Shown here one piece after another: positions 22,231 to 35,598 of a DNA stretch of 64,000 nt. Every line of letters begins with the position of its first letter. Position 1 is the first letter of the stretch. This DNA is from Salvator merianae (lineage: Eukaryota > Chordata > Lepidosauria > Squamata > Teiidae): positions 144,896,517 to 144,960,516 of the forward strand of contig QVOM02000034.1 of the NCBI GenBank assembly GCA_003586115.2. Direction: 5' to 3'. The notes below the pieces were generated by a model. The model did not search any database. It saw only the letters and a program-made list of their open reading frames with translations, and was not told where the DNA came from. The translations under genes and the position numbers were made by a program.

Positions 22231-23940
22231 TGAGTTAGGGTTACCTTGATGTAAAACCTACTCTGATATAGAATACATATAGCTTGGCTGTGGTTAGACA
22301 CAGGTGTTACTGATGACTAATTACACTTGTATATAGTTGCCTTATTAGCTGGGGCTACTCAGTTACTCAGTTTAAGGAGCCCTGAGTATTTGCTTAAAAC
22401 GCAAACATAATATGGTGTCAGAAATTCTGGGAACAACTTGAATTGTGATGGATCAACTAAAACCTCCTGATAAGCTGGTGTTTATTGGGAATGTTACAGA
22501 AAAGTGAAAAAGATAGAAACAAAAGTTTGAATTATACTTGCTGGCAAGTAAAGAGTGAAAAGCTTCATTCTTATTCCAGCATGTTGCTGGAGAAGAAGCC
22601 ACTGAGGTATTTAACACTTTCCAGTTTGATGAGGAAACAGATAGACAGATGTTGTAAGTAATGCTTGATAAATTTGCAGGATACTGTGCCCCTAAAAAGA
22701 ATATGGTTATGAGAGGCACAGATTTTTCCCAAGGGTACTGAAGGAAGGACAAGATATAGATTTGAAGTTACTGTCATGGACTTGTGAGATTGGCCCTGTC
22801 AATGATTCTCTTCTCAAGAACAGCATTGTTTGTGGAGTTAGATCTAAAAATTTCTGGCGCTGCTTGCAATACTGCTTCTAGGTGCCTGGTGAAATGGTAG
22901 TAGCTTTGTACACTAGATGGTGGCTCCTGTGCTGTTCAAACACGGGCCATGATCCAGTATACTAAGGCAGAATGTTTCATGACTGCTTATAGGGTGCCCC
23001 AGTTGGAGGAAGATATGGTACCATTTTCACTCCATATCCTGCTCTAACGCTTTGTCCTGTGAGGATAAACAGATCTACTAGGAGTAACGGTAGAAAAACA
23101 ATAGACGTACATTTGGACCCAAGAGAATTTGTATAAGGCAATTTTAAGGAAACACATTCAGTTGCTTTTCTTTTATCATTATCCATGACATAAGTAGTAA
23201 TTTTATCCTCAACTATTCCTTAATTCAATATTCCTTCACATGGTACAGTAGGATTTGAATAGCTTTGTGTAACTTTCTATTTCTTGGATAAACCACATTG
23301 TCAGCCATCTGCACAATATAAGTTCACTTGAACAATCTCTATATCCTTTCAATGCCTGTCTCATTCTTGCATCATGTTATATCAATAAATTATCAATATT
23401 ACAGAAAACTCCCTCAGTGTCCTCAAACCTCTTTTGGATCATTCTCTGATAAACCTCAGGAGCAGATGAAATACTATATGGTGATATTTTAAATCTACGC
23501 CTACCAATGCTGCCCATTGCTAGGATCCAGCACTTTACATAATTTTGATCCTGCTAACTTAGTCATAATTTCGTCTAGTACAGGCAACTGAAAGTGTTTC
23601 CTTAAAATTGCATAAGCAAGGTTAATACAGCCTTCTGGCTTTCACAGCAGATAACTTGCTGTTTCCATCACTATCTAGAATATCCCACAAGTTTTTCCCT
23701 GTGTTACAGTCATGCACACTTTGCACACTTCCTAGAAAGGGGTTGCAATAAGCATGTATTCAGCAAGTTTAAGCACAATATTCTATAGCCTCAAGACTAT
23801 TCCATATTTGCCACTAGACATTAAGTAACATTGTTCAGCCATTTATGTCTAAATGTGCATGGTTCATTTTAGCATATTGGTTGCCTATTCTCACTAAAAT
23901 GCATGACCATAAAAGGGAACTTAGAGTATGTGCAAAAGGG
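22231..23940. other. Intronic sequence, nothing recognised
   Basis: No exon seen on either strand. Some frames of 60-100 codons occur without family resemblance. Confidence 0.5.
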
Positions 23941-23952
23941 AGATGTGAGCAA

Positions 23953-24231
23953 CAGAGATGTGAACAAACTGAAATTTAGTAGTTTGGTTTGAACTGAACC
24001 AAACACCCTTGGTTCGAATTCAATTTAAACTTTTTTTTTCCTGAACACAGTTGCATGTGAACCAAGCAAACCACCCTTGGTTCACTATGCTTTGTTTGGT
24101 TCAATAGAACCTCCTTCCTTCAGGTTCAATTTGAACTTGGGTTTTGCAAGCAACAGAATGGTTCGCTCTGCATGAAAACCACTGTTTCGCTGAAAATCAT
24201 GAACTGACTGAACTAGTTCAGCACATCTCTA
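23953..24231. mobile_element. hAT-type non-autonomous transposon relic
   Basis: Termini cagagatgtgaacaaac and gttcagcacatctcta are inverted. Flanks gtgagcaa (23945-23952) and gtggtcaa (24232-24239) agree at 6 of 8 bases, consistent with an aged 8-bp duplication. The inside is rich in inverted 'tttggttcaa'/'ttgaaccaaa'-like pieces. No transposase. Confidence 0.7.
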
Positions 24232-25075
24232 GTGGTCAAAAGGATGTGGACAAAAATATGTGAGCACAAAGAGAAATAGGAGGAAGAACAAAATGGCATT
24301 ATTTTAGTCAACTGCATTATCCTGAATTAATCTCTGTCACTGGAGGCCCAGTACAATAATCACTAGCAGTACCTACTTCCATCTTGGTATGATTTGTTAG
24401 CTGCAGCCCTTCCTCACATGGGCAGTTAAGGTTTAGCAATCATTTTCTGGTAGCTCCCAGATTTTACAGAACAATGCCTTTGGAAACATTCTGGAACAAA
24501 AGCTGAAGATGGGCATTTCTCATTGGATACATATGACCTTCGTCATAAATGACTGGTTGCCAATTTGGTACTGGGCCCAGTTCAGAAATCCTAAATGTGT
24601 GGGTCCAAATTACCTAACAGAATGTCCTCTCCCATATATTCCTGACTAGGTGACTGTGACAGCAAAACTGAATAAAATAAAGTGGGTGTTAGTGTTATTG
24701 TTCTTAGTGATTAGAGGGCCTTATCAATGGTAGCTTCCAGCAGAGACAGCTCATTGGTTCACAGGCTTTTTAAAGTACCCTTATTGCTGCAAATTGCCAC
24801 TGTACTTCAAAAACAAGGTGATTTTCAGCAGTGCAGATAGTGGATGAGGGGCTTTTGTCTGTGACTCACTTCACAGGCTGCCTCTGGCATCCAGGCCATG
24901 GGATGGCTCTTCTGCAGGTGGTTCTGGAAGACATACCTTTTATCTGCCAATATGGCTAAACTATAATATTATCTGCCTCCTGTTGCAAGCTTTTAGTCAT
25001 TTAACATGCTGTTTTAATTAGGTTTATGTGTTTTATCATTTGAAGTTATGACTTTAAACAGTTGTAACTTTAGGG

Positions 25076-25247
25076 CAGTGATTCCCAATCTGTGGTACTT
25101 GTACTCCCCAGGAGTATGAACTAGGATATTTAGGAGTTATGTGAAAAAAATTGAATAATTACAAACATTTTGCTAATATGAAAGCTACGATTTATGGAAA
25201 TGGGTGCCAAGGGGTTGACGCAAGTGAAAATAGGTTGGGAACTACTA
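25076..25247. mobile_element. Short hAT-type relic
   Basis: Ends cagtgattcccaatctgtgg and ttgggaactacta resemble the common hAT terminus CAGTGGTTCCCAA. Flanks ctttaggg and ccttagga agree at 6 of 8 bases. 172 bp, non-coding. Confidence 0.65.
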
Positions 25248-26181
25248 CCTTAGGATACAGGATGAGCTACAAAGGGAAGAGAGGAAAGAAATACTTCTCC
25301 AGATGGTCACACTGAAAATTGGCCATAGCACACCAGTAAAGACAACACATGGTCAGAGTGGCTATTCTACCTTAACTTAAACTTAACTGTTTAAGCTTTG
25401 GGACTATGCTACACCCACAAAAAATAAGTGGCGTTTTCAGAGATGTAGGTGTAGGTAATTTTGTTTTTATTTTTCACTGGTAAAAGCTCTTTTTCCCTAA
25501 TGTCCAAATAGGCTTAGAAATAGGCAGAACTTACAGATATATAAGTTTCCATTGCCACTACCATTATTACTGGACTGCATCCTTATAGTTTTTGTTGAAC
25601 AAATATTTATAGGGAAGGCAAAATCAAGTGCAGTATCTTACATTTACAAATGAAGATCCTTTGCAAAGTGCAAAAATAGATCTACTGTGCAGGGCTTTTT
25701 CATAAATGCTAGAGAAACAGTCAGTGACTATGCTTTTAAAGTATTTATATACAGTTTGGCATGTCAACAGGTAACAATTCATTCTGCTACAATGGGAATA
25801 TGTATGTCACAGAAACATTTATTAATACATAAGCTTTAGATACTCTAGTCTCTTTATGGTCTACTCCCTTTAAAGCAAATCAATAAATTCAAGACCACAC
25901 TTGTTTTCTGTTGTTTGATATCAACTTATTTATTTTGAGTCTTCCTTATGCTGGGCACTTCCGCTTGTTCAGCTAACAAGGCAGTCTTAAGAGGAAAGAA
26001 TATATATATATATATTATTTCCTAATCCCTTAAGAGTGCTTAGCTGGTACCTCAATCTTGTGTCTTCTACCAAAGATCTGGGTGTTTGAGGGTTGTGCGA
26101 AGTTCTACATCAGATATTGGGTAGCAAATATATGAATAAAGTGGCAATAGAATGAAATCATAACAGCTTCTTTTCTTTTAC

Positions 26182-26401
26182 CTTTCTGTCAGTTCCATTC
26201 AAAAATATTCTTTCAATGTGATCATAGTAAGCATCACACCAGTACAATATATTGCTCTGGTAGTCCAAAGTCAATCCATTTGGCCATAACATCCTTGATG
26301 TCACAAAAATCTGTCGACTGAAGCCATCCATCCATGCCTTCTCAATTCTTCCCACATTATCATCTATTTCATCTTCTTCCCAGTCTGTCCAATACATCCA
26401 G
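26182..26401 (-). CDS. LRP1B: LRP1B exon F: YWTD blades of the second propeller
   Basis: The 220-bp exon carries two blade signatures: [20 protein letters not shown] and [20 protein letters not shown]. Between them is [20 protein letters not shown]. The EIDD and YWCD variants point to LRP1B rather than LRP1. Acceptor ttcatag, donor GTAAAAG. The first base completes a glycine codon from exon E, and the exon ends in phase 0. NGT is a potential N-glycosylation site. The propeller packs against EGF modules and in this family helps release ligand at endosomal pH. Confidence 0.97.
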
Positions 26402-26937
26402 CTATGAAATAATGAATAAGTATTCATTTATAACGAAATAAAAGTAGAAAGCAATTCATATATCAAAAGCAGTAAATGAGTGGTAGTGTATGTATCCTTG
26501 AGTTGGAGGAGGAAACACTTTTTACTGTCATGTGCAATATGCCATGCTCGACACAGGATATAACCAATTTACAAAGTGAATTGTCTGACCTGAAAAATCG
26601 GGGCTTGTGCACATAGAACTACCTTAATGAGATGCTGGAAAATTGCTTAATTATACCAGGACTATGAAGGAGTTTTGGTAGGTCATTTTTATTGAACATT
26701 CAGATAAAAACTACTTGAACACCATTCCCATTAGGTGTACACTTGATGGCTAAAGGTGCAGTAGCTTTGTGACTATGATAAAAACGATTTCCTTCTACAA
26801 AATAATGACTATTTTTTCTTCCTTTTACTTTATTAAACTGCAAATACTAACGTTTGTGATTTAAGAGAAATAAAAAAGTCTTAGAAGGGAAATGTATCTC
26901 TAGACTGCACCAGGGCAAACAAGAGCAATGTTACGTC

Positions 26938-27162
26938 TGAAGTTGCTTCACCTAAGTTTTAATCCCTCTTTGATCCACTTTCAGAGTGAAAGGATGCATC
27001 AGCAGAGTAAATAGCCATTTTGTTTCCACATTATCTAACCCAAAGGTAGATTTTTCAGGGTTAAGTAAAATGTAAGGAGAACTGCTGGTCTCTTTACTGA
27101 TGACTTCTCTCATTCCGAAGATGGATCAAAAGTGGACGAAAACTTAGGTGCATTTCAGTTCA
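26938..27162. mobile_element. Inverted-repeat transposon, second copy of the 17461 type
   Basis: Left arm 'cacctaagttttaatccctc' then 'tttgatccactttcag'; right arm 'gatggatcaaaagtggacga' then 'aaacttaggtgcatttcag'. The 'gcatcagcagagtaaa' inside parallels 'acatcagtgaagtaat' in the copy at 17461. The outermost ends are diverged, so the borders are approximate. Confidence 0.6.
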
Positions 27163-27206
27163 GGTGGGAGCAATCATGCATACACACATACGTGTGCCCA
27201 CATGTA

Positions 27207-27207
<1 letters not shown>

Positions 27208-27237
<30 letters not shown>

Positions 27238-27250
27238 CCATCCATCCATT
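27208..27250. repeat. (CA)n followed by (TCCA)n microsatellite
   Basis: About 14 CA units, then four TCCA units. Confidence 0.95.
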
Positions 27251-28604
27251 AATTCATTCATTCCTGCAAACTTCAGCCTGTATAGAGTTGGAAGAGTATA
27301 GAAAATGAGGATCCTAACAATTCTTGCCATACAGACCAAAAGTTTAGGATTTAATATGTTGGGAGAAATTGATTATCATTGATCAATAGATAGTTATTTT
27401 TTTCTTTAGTGACTAATATGCTGTGCCTGAATCTCCTGCATTCTCTATCCTGTTTCTTGGATATGATGTGATAAAGCATCATTGAAAGACAAGAGTTAAG
27501 CCTTTATTAGAATAGATGTAAAAAAGTACTTATAAGTACTTGTTTCTTTTACACCATGCTGAGCCAGAATATAATTTAATTCAAGGCAAAGCTAAATGCT
27601 CCAAATAATGTTGTTAACAGTTGCCATGCTGCCATTTTTAAACAATAGTTTACTTAGGTATAGGGTAACAAAGAATGAATAACTATTTTCTTATCTACTG
27701 TTTCTTTAACTGTTGTCATCACATTTTATCCTCATGGTTTCAAAAACTGAAGTATATGTTCATAGAGCCAAGTATTCATTTGAAGTTCCATAAGTCCAAA
27801 CAGCTTGGTAGTGATTTGAAACAGGCAAATAATAAAGAAATTAGTTATCAGTTCTGCTCAATGGTTGACATCTCACCCTTCTATACTTTCCATATCCTTT
27901 TCATAGCCCAGAAATAAATTTTAAGAAACCCCTTAAAAGGGTGAAATCGCAACAAACTTGAACTGGTTCATTTCAAACCAGGGTGGTTTGACTGGGTGTT
28001 AGTTTAGCTCAAACTGGTTAACAGTTCAAAATTCTATTTACTAAGTATCTTATAAATCTCTGAATCAGTATAGAAGCAGGTATGACTATAGCAGGCACAT
28101 GAGATGTTAATGAAAAGCTGCTGCTTGTATCCAGAGCCACTCTTTGGTGCTCTTGGCCAAAAAATGAGCTATTTAAGCTGCAATATCCTGGTTAACACAT
28201 GAGGGATGTAACCTTGAGTCAGAGTTTGAGCTGTAACATAGCCTGATCTTCTGATGACACCAAATCATTCAGTGTGTTAAAAACCAACTTCAATTACAAG
28301 AGTTCCAGGAGGTTTTCTTCACACTGGACAAATTGGCATCAAAATGGCAAATGCTGTTCGGTGTGGAAATCATAAGGCAACAAAATATATTTGGTATACA
28401 TATACACTAGTTTGGTATCTGACTTAGTTATGAATGATCAAAAAAGGATGGGATAAAAATTCTTAAATTTTAAAAAAAGAGAGAGAGATCTTAGATGGTT
28501 CAGTTGAAGTGTTGACAAAGGATGCATCAAACATAACAATGCCAGTAGTGCCTGCTGTGACTTTGGATGCATCTGCACACAGTAAAAGAAAGTCTGTTAA
28601 AAGT

Positions 28605-28667
28605 GCCTCTAATCCACATTAAGGGACAGAAAATGCACTTTCAAAGGCTTTTAATGTGGATTAGAGG
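28605..28667. repeat. Palindromic repeat, intact copy
   Basis: cctctaatccacattaa is mirrored by ttaatgtggattagagg around a 29-base centre. A related copy at 48894-49150 is interrupted by a class B transposon. This one shows the uninterrupted state. Confidence 0.85.
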
Positions 28668-28759
28668 TTGAATGGGAATATTACTGCCTGCATGCTGCTG
28701 CTTTTGACCTGCTTTGTCCTCTATGGCACCTTCCCTGAAAGAGGTAAATTTGTTACCAA

Positions 28760-29190
28760 GACAAGTTTCATATTGTGTTGTTATTTTGTAATTTGTGCTG
28801 CTAGTTTATAATTTATATAGTTTAAGCTTCAGATGAAGCCTTCCTTGCTTTCAAACTTTGTGCAAAGTTCCATCATTCAACAACTAGGAAAGCAAGCTTT
28901 GGATGTGCCGATCCCCTTACGGAACCATCATTATCATCATCATCATCATCAAATAAGGGAAGCACTGACTCTACTTGAATATATAATTCTTGCTTATATT
29001 ATATTTATGCATTCAGGGTGTGGTAGTCCATGACAGATAGCCTGCATTCATTGCAAGATTTTTGTTTTGTTATTGGTTTCATAGTGGATCATCTTTTATT
29101 GGTTTTACAGTTTTATTATTTTTTTCTAAATCACCCTGAATATTTTTATGAAAGGCACTATAAAAAGGGTTTAAAGTAAATAACACTCTC
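28760..29190 (+). mobile_element. Possible 3' end of an L2/CR1-type LINE
   Basis: The stretch ends with 'aaatcaccctgaat' then 'aaggcactataaaaagggtt', resembling a worn 'gagCCGCCCTGAG...GGGCGGTATATAAA' LINE tail after a T-rich region. An (ATC)n microsatellite lies at 28927-28951. Weak evidence. Confidence 0.35.
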
Positions 29191-29199
29191 TTTTTTTGA

Positions 29200-30290
29200 G
29201 GAATGGAGGTCATCATCATGAAAGCAAATGATTATGGCTTCAAGAGACAGCCGCAGCTCATCTGAAGGGACCTTCAGAGAAATCTTTATGCCAGCTTCCT
29301 AGAACTGAGGAAAATAATCAGATCAATATACTCTTTACTCTCCTCAACAGTACAGTCAATCAATAGCACTTGCAAACATTTGTTTGACTTGTTAAAAGGC
29401 CATTACTTAAAAAATAGTCCTCTTTTGCTGTTATCACCTGTCACATTCCAAGCTTGGCTCAAGAATAAGTGGCGCTCATGCTCACATCTGGAATTAATTA
29501 AAATGCAGGCAAAGCTCCAACAGTATTTATCTGTAGCATGAGCAGAATTATAATCCTATAATCCGTTCTCCTTTCTATTTAAAAATAAAATAAAAAGGTA
29601 TATAACCATAAAATGAGAGGAGCTGGCAATTGTCAGGTACAGAGTACTCGAGGTCATAAACTGGAGATTTGGTTCATGAAAGTAGTTTTATAATAAATAT
29701 GCCTTTATGTTAGCATTTTCAAACTTTCATTTCTAGATAGCCAGCACATTTTGTACTACTATGCTATGAATCTAGCAGATTATACCCCAAAGAGGAACCT
29801 TTTTTAGCACACATAGTTCAAGTCCATATATACTTCTTCCAAGCACAATAGAAATGTGCAAACAGATGAAACACTGGTCATTATATGTGATTCTATTTCA
29901 CCATTTAGACACAAGCTGGTTTGCTTTGATACTAGGAGAGCATGAATAAGGATAATTTGTTTTTTACAATATCTGACTAACTCATAATAAAAACAAAACA
30001 GGGTAAACCTTAGTAATATGTCATATGGAAAGTAGTTTCTTGTGGTCCAACTGTGTTCCATGAGTTTTTCTGTGCAGTTCCTTCCTAAGAATCCACTAGG
30101 ATGGAAGAAATTAAGATGAAGTGAATCCTGTACTTTTTCAGGGGTCCATCTAACAGCTACAGCAAGGGACCAAAAAACAAGGGACCCCCCACTTGAACTG
30201 CTGATGATGGACTTGCAGACCTCAGGCTGGCTCTTTCCTCCAGCAGGATCTTTCCTGGGGCAAGAAGGGGTCAGAGCCATACTGAGCTGT
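29200..30290. other. Intronic sequence, nothing recognised
   Basis: A 158-codon minus-strand frame (30280-29804) is open, but its translation shows no domain and uneven composition. I treat it as chance. Confidence 0.5.
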
Positions 30291-30300
30291 AGATGTATCT

Positions 30301-30570
30301 ATTTAGTAGCATTTATATCCCACCCTTCCTTCAAGGGTTGAAGAGCCACAACAGTAAAAAGGCAAAAAAAAAATGTAACAATTAAAACACAGTATAAAAT
30401 ACAATCCTCCCTTTCCTCAACAGGACTACACAGAAATTAACCACTGAAAGCCTGGGTGAAGAGGTATGTTTGTCTATTTGTTTGCATTTCTATCCTATCC
30501 TATACCTGAGGTCTCAGGGTGGATTACAATCATAAAAACAAAATATAAAATGATCACAACATATAGTGCT
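30301..30570 (+). repeat. Dispersed repeat, copy 2 (shared with 9421-9690)
   Basis: Contains 'gcatttatatcccacccttc', an A-rich middle, 'gcctgggtgaagaggtatgt', then a second partial unit 'cctatcctatacctgaggtc' with 'agggtggattacaatc'. Two partial units may lie head to tail. Confidence 0.5.
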
Positions 30571-31180
30571 GGAAAGCTGTTACAATTATTGTATTTGGAA
30601 CCAGCTGGAATAGTAGGCCATGTGATCAAGGTTTTTAAAGTTGCCCATTTGCTGGTGGACCAGTTGAAGACTGTAAAGTTACTATTTCATCTTTTCAAAG
30701 ATACATGATATAATGTAGCATCGAGTTTGCATTTTGGATGAGATTTTGAATGTTAGTAAATAACTAGATAAATATCTATTAATGTGGCAACTGATAGGGC
30801 TGAAGATCCCTGATTTATCTTAACTGAAACATTTGTTGCATTAGCTCTTAATCTGTATATCCAATATAATAATAAGAATGACTACAAAGTACTGAATAAT
30901 TGTTTTTCATCTATTTCTTTCCATTTGTCTTATGCAGTGAATTGCTGTCAATTTTCTTGATTGCATTAGAATAACCTCTGATGCAATATTAGGTCAAATT
31001 CTTCTCCTTCTAACCCTGCTTTTCAAAGACCTGGCCAATTTCCATTTAAAATTAATTCACTGGCTTATTGAATCTTATGGTTGGACAGTGCAGTATTAAA
31101 TGATTTCATTCTTATATGCTTCCAAAGTCTAGTAATTTTAATTTAAATAATACAAATGCTAATAATAAACACTTTCATAC

Positions 31181-31361
31181 CCATTAACAGGATCCACAAC
31201 AATTCCTCTTGGGTGTGACATGTCTCCTTCTAAAAGAGTTTTCCGACTCTGTGAAGCTTTCTCTAATCTGGCAACATTAATTGTTTTCCTGTAACCGTCG
31301 TTTGTCCAAAACAGATTATTTCCAATCCAGTCCACTGCAATGCCTTCCACATTTTCAAGAT
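31181..31361 (-). CDS. LRP1B: LRP1B exon E: blade of the second YWTD propeller
   Basis: The 181-bp exon reads [20 protein letters not shown], then [20 protein letters not shown] and ends [25 protein letters not shown] is the YWTD-type signature and HPRGIVVDP the usual strand after it. The acceptor-side codon is split (G from exon D plus AT gives D). The donor GTATGA splits a glycine codon completed by exon F. Intact and strongly conserved with what I recall of mammalian LRP1B. Confidence 0.97.
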
Positions 31362-32887
31362 CTGCTTGTACAAGCATCGTGGTTATTAACATATTATTCA
31401 TATTTTTATTACTTTATAAATTAATTCATTTAACTGGCACTCTGATTCAATGTATTTAAAACATCCTATTAATGCTTCCCCCACACACTCCTGGTTATCT
31501 TCAGATTGTCATTTTGACATTACTATCTGGCTTTATACATAGAGAAACCCAAATATTGATCATATCATAAATATGAATATGAAAACTAAGCAACAAGTTA
31601 GTATGGTTTTGATTCATATTATGCCAAGAAAAAATTCTGGTTAATTCAAACAAATCTATCCTATCTCTAACCTATGAATTCTTCAAGGGGACAAAAGTTG
31701 ATATATATGTAATACAAATAAATATTGGCCAAGAACATGAACCATAGCTTTTATGTAAAGAATAGGCTAACATTGCATTAAATCTTAAAAGTCAATATTA
31801 GGCTACTATGGCAAACATACTTGTCACACCACTATATTATAACCACTTCCTTGGCAGTCAGATTCATTGAACGCAACAGAATGCCTGTGTAATTACTGGG
31901 ATTTCACTGGTAACTACTCTTTACTCTTTGTTTATATTTTAGATCTGTAGCCAGACAGATAATATGAGAATAAGGATCATTAGAGGTATAGTCTATGAAA
32001 AAGAACACATACAAACTCTCGGGGAAATGGTTTGGGACAACTCTACCTCTTCTTAATAACTGCGGACAAGTAAACAGATATATTACTTTGTAGTAGTAAC
32101 AGAAGGATTTTAACAATCTTTTATTTTCTGTATGAATGCATCAAAGAGCATGCATGTTCATGTCAGCTTCTGAACTTAGAGATTCCTGAATAACATTACC
32201 TTAGCACAAACAACTGTACTGTATTAAAAATATATATGTCCAAAAACCTCACTGTATAAACAGATCTAAAAATAACTATTTGAAAATTAAATGCTAAAAG
32301 TGAATTATAATAGAATTTATTTGGAACTTCTGACAGTGGATGAAATCGTTTTAAGAGCCATCTGTTTTTCACATGCTGTTTTCTTCACTTTCAGTGTCTT
32401 TCTTCACTGACACTAACCATGACATTTTCCAAAGTAATTAAATCTAGCAAGCAAAGTAAGTTTATTAGAAAAGTAACCAAACTTCTGACATGCTAGATTA
32501 ATTTATTTTGCTTTGATATAGTTCTTTACAGCTGAGCAAAAGAAGTTAAGGGATGAAGTAACAGGTACATGGTGGAGCATGCAGCATTTCTTGGTTGAAC
32601 AGCATTAATCCTGGCTGACACTTTATTGCATTTGAAATATTTTAGGTCATACAAGTGATTTTCAAGAATTCCTTGGCAGGCAATGTGATATCTGTGTTAT
32701 ATGAACAGACTCTATATCATATGCCATAAATGGACAAGGTGCAACCCTCCAGACATTCCTGAATGACACCGCCCATCATTTCTTGCTTTGGAGCACATTA
32801 ACTTAGATGCTTGTGAACAAACTTTGGAGGACCACTGTTTGGCATGATTTTTTGAGTACTACAGTTTTAAAATTTACTGTCAACAGG
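31362..32887. other. Intronic sequence, nothing recognised
   Basis: AT-rich with no exon and no clear repeat family. Confidence 0.5.
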
Positions 32888-33091
32888 TCGGGAGTGGTGG
32901 TAGTTCAGTGGTAAAGCAAACTGCCTGGAGAGCAGAACGTTGTTGGTTCAATCCCTAGCCTCTCCCCAGAAATAGACAATGATGAACCATTTCTGTATCT
33001 CTGCCATGAAAACTGCATAGAGTTGCCTATGCAGACAACCAGGAGAAGGCCATAACTCAGTGATATACAACATAAACAACAACAACAACAG
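32888..33091 (+). mobile_element. tRNA-derived SINE, copy 2, with (AAC)n tail
   Basis: A box tagttcagtgg at 32901-32911 and B box ggttcaatccc at 32945-32955. The body matches copy 1 (gaaaactgcatag, ctcagtgatatacaacat) and ends in AAC units. Both boxes have substitutions from the functional consensus. Confidence 0.85.
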
Positions 33092-33684
33092 CCAGCAGGT
33101 TATACTGACTTACTACTAAGGAAACACTAAACATGTATAATAGAATGCCTGCATGTTACAGAGGATTTGGCATAATCTTTTAAGATTGAGAGCCTGGCCT
33201 CTTTCCGGGTATCTTGGAGGGGAGCTGCTGCATCCAGGCCTCCACTGTCTTGAAAGGCTGTGGACTGTCTTGTTTTTGTGTCCATTTGCGATTGTCAGAT
33301 CCCTGTTTAGTTTGGTTTGAGCAGCAAAACAGCCACTGTCAGTTGAACCAATGGGACAGGGTACTGTGAGTTCTGGAAATCCTGCTCTCACATCAGGGCA
33401 CCTTGCCACCCAGTAGGAGCTTGAAGCTGGTTTGGGGCAGGGGAGACATTTGAATTCTTACCCCCCTTCTCTATTTACTTGGAACATCAGTAACATTTGC
33501 TGTCCTCAGTCAAATTGTTAATCTAGAACATTTATCAAACTCCAAGCCCAGTTATTTTTGTTAAACTGCTAAGTTGGAAAATTAAGAAACTTAAATTTCT
33601 GAGGTTACTCACTTTTCATTCAAATAAGTGTTCAAAGACTTTTAAAAAAACTTACCTTCCATCCTAGCACATCTAAAAGTAATA

Positions 33685-34135
33685 GGGCCTTTTCACACTG
33701 ACTAGCTTAGAATGGTATAATTATAATGGTCAAGACCCAGCAGCAAAGTGGCCATTCACACTGCAAGTGCTAGAATGGCCCTGTACGTACCTCCAGCACT
33801 TGCAGTGTGAATGCAGTTCTGATCACCGTTCCAGCAAGCACTGCAACATCCATCTGTTGCCATGGTAATTGGGACATGGCATGCAACTGTGCAGCTGCAG
33901 CTGTACCATGCCACTGCTTTACAACATTGATGCCTGGAAGAAGGTGTGAACACTACTTACCGGGAGTGATCCAGTCACTCCCAGTCAAGCTGTGGATAGC
34001 ATTTTAGCTGTCCACAACTACTAACATATAGGAGCAACTGCAGACACTTTGGGATGCTCTGGCCATGAGGGAGTGCAGACACAGTTCACTAGTGAGCATC
34101 TCCACACTCACAACAAGATAAGTGTGAACAGATCC
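33685..34135. mobile_element. Class C inverted-repeat transposon, 451 bp
   Basis: Left end gggccttttcacactgacta; right end aagtgtgaacagatcc; flanks ata/atc. It shares 'ttgccatggtaattgggaca'-type and 'cagtcactcccagtcaagct' segments with 1806-2135, 19300 and 35208. Non-coding. Confidence 0.75.
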
Positions 34136-35207
34136 ATCGTTTCTGGAGCCTGAAATGAGCTGGTTTTGGATCCAAAGTATAACTATTTTATTCTACATAT
34201 AACAGTTTAGTAACTCTCTTTGAGTCAGAATTGCATTAGAATCCCATAATGTGCCCCAAACTAACTTTAACTTTGGCTGATTCATCAGCTGCTCACTTAA
34301 AGAGAACTAGCCTTGCCATGCTGATGTATACTATTTGGATTTCTATAATACGTTATACACTGAGCTGTCATGAAAAATGTCCTAGAAGCTTCATTTAGTG
34401 CATAATTCTACTGCTAAAATTTTGACAGACACAGCATGAGTTACTCCTTATTTTGAAAGAGCTTCATTGACAGTCCCTTCACTTTAGTCCACTTTAATGT
34501 TCTTGTGCTTACTTTTAAAGTCCTATACTCTTGGCATATAAATAGCTGAAGAAATAGTTCAGTTACTATCAGAAGTAAATCTGCTGTTTGGCAAAGTGAG
34601 GCATTCACCTCAGGCTGTTCAACCCAGAAGTACAGTAAATCCTTCCACCCCATTCAAATTTTGCATGACTAATGTTAACACTAGCTTCTATGAAGGAGAA
34701 AGAACAGAAACCAATCTTTGATGGGAATCCTGCAAGCACTTCTAGGAAGACTAAGCATGCTCAGTGGATATAAAAGACCTTCTTACATTTTGGGAGCCAG
34801 AACGATGTGTCTTGAAGTTTGACTAAGAATTGGAATGGTATGCATGATTGTTGTCAGAATGTAACTCATTTGGTTTCCATGTCTTGGTCGTGTCTTGCCT
34901 AGAGATGGTGTTAGTCCTCTTAGCTCCTCCTGTTTCTGGTGTCAGAAGTAAGCTTCTTTTTTTCTTCATGGTGATGCCAATTTTGAATCTTATTTGCACG
35001 CCCAGAACAGTTCAGGAAGCCATCAGGAAGTAGCAGTGGTGGTCACTCACAATTCAAAATAATGCTACTTTAATGTAATTTAATGTTTTGGGCTGTGAAT
35101 ACCAAACTGCTGCCCAAAATCTTCAATTATCCACTGCTAACTATTAGGGGCTTTTAGATGAGACATCTAGCTCTCCTCACCAAGAAAAATGAAGTTGTCT
35201 CTTCTAG

Positions 35208-35598
35208 GGAGCTTTTCACACTTTCCCATTCCAAGGTGGAACAGGCCCCACAGTGTGGCAGACATCCACACTGCAAGGACTGGAACAACCCGGAACGGGT
35301 CTTCCAGCATTCACAGTGCAAATTCCTGGCTGTCTGCCATGACAGCAGCTGCAGAAACGTCCAGCCGGTGCCATGGTGACCAGGGACATGGTACATGAAC
35401 ACACAGCCACAGCTGCACCGTGCTGCAGCATTCACACCTGGAAGGTGTGAATGTTGGTTACTGGGAGTAGTCCAGCTGCTCCCAGTACAGCTGTGGGCAA
35501 CAATTTTGTTTTACACAGCTAGCAGTGATTAGGAGCATCTGCAGATGCATTTTGCTAATGAGCATCTGGACACTCACTAGCACTATGCAAACAGACCC
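35208..35598. mobile_element. Class C inverted-repeat transposon, 391 bp
   Basis: Left end ggagcttttcacactttccc; right end ctatgcaaacagaccc. The inner 'ccagctgctcccagtacagc' block matches its siblings. Flanks tag/tgt do not match well, so the borders may be off by a few bases. Confidence 0.7.

Noticed and set aside
23953..24231. Inverted 'ttggttcaa' motifs as a hormone-receptor-like regulatory cluster
   Set aside because: The motifs are arms of a transposon with inverted ends and a worn 8-bp duplication.
29804..30280. 158-codon minus-strand frame
   Set aside because: Longest unassigned frame outside the gap, but no domain, signal peptide or splice context. Probably chance.
33116..33409. 97-codon minus-strand frame
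   Set aside because: No recognisable domain; lies just past the SINE and ends without splice or poly(A) context.
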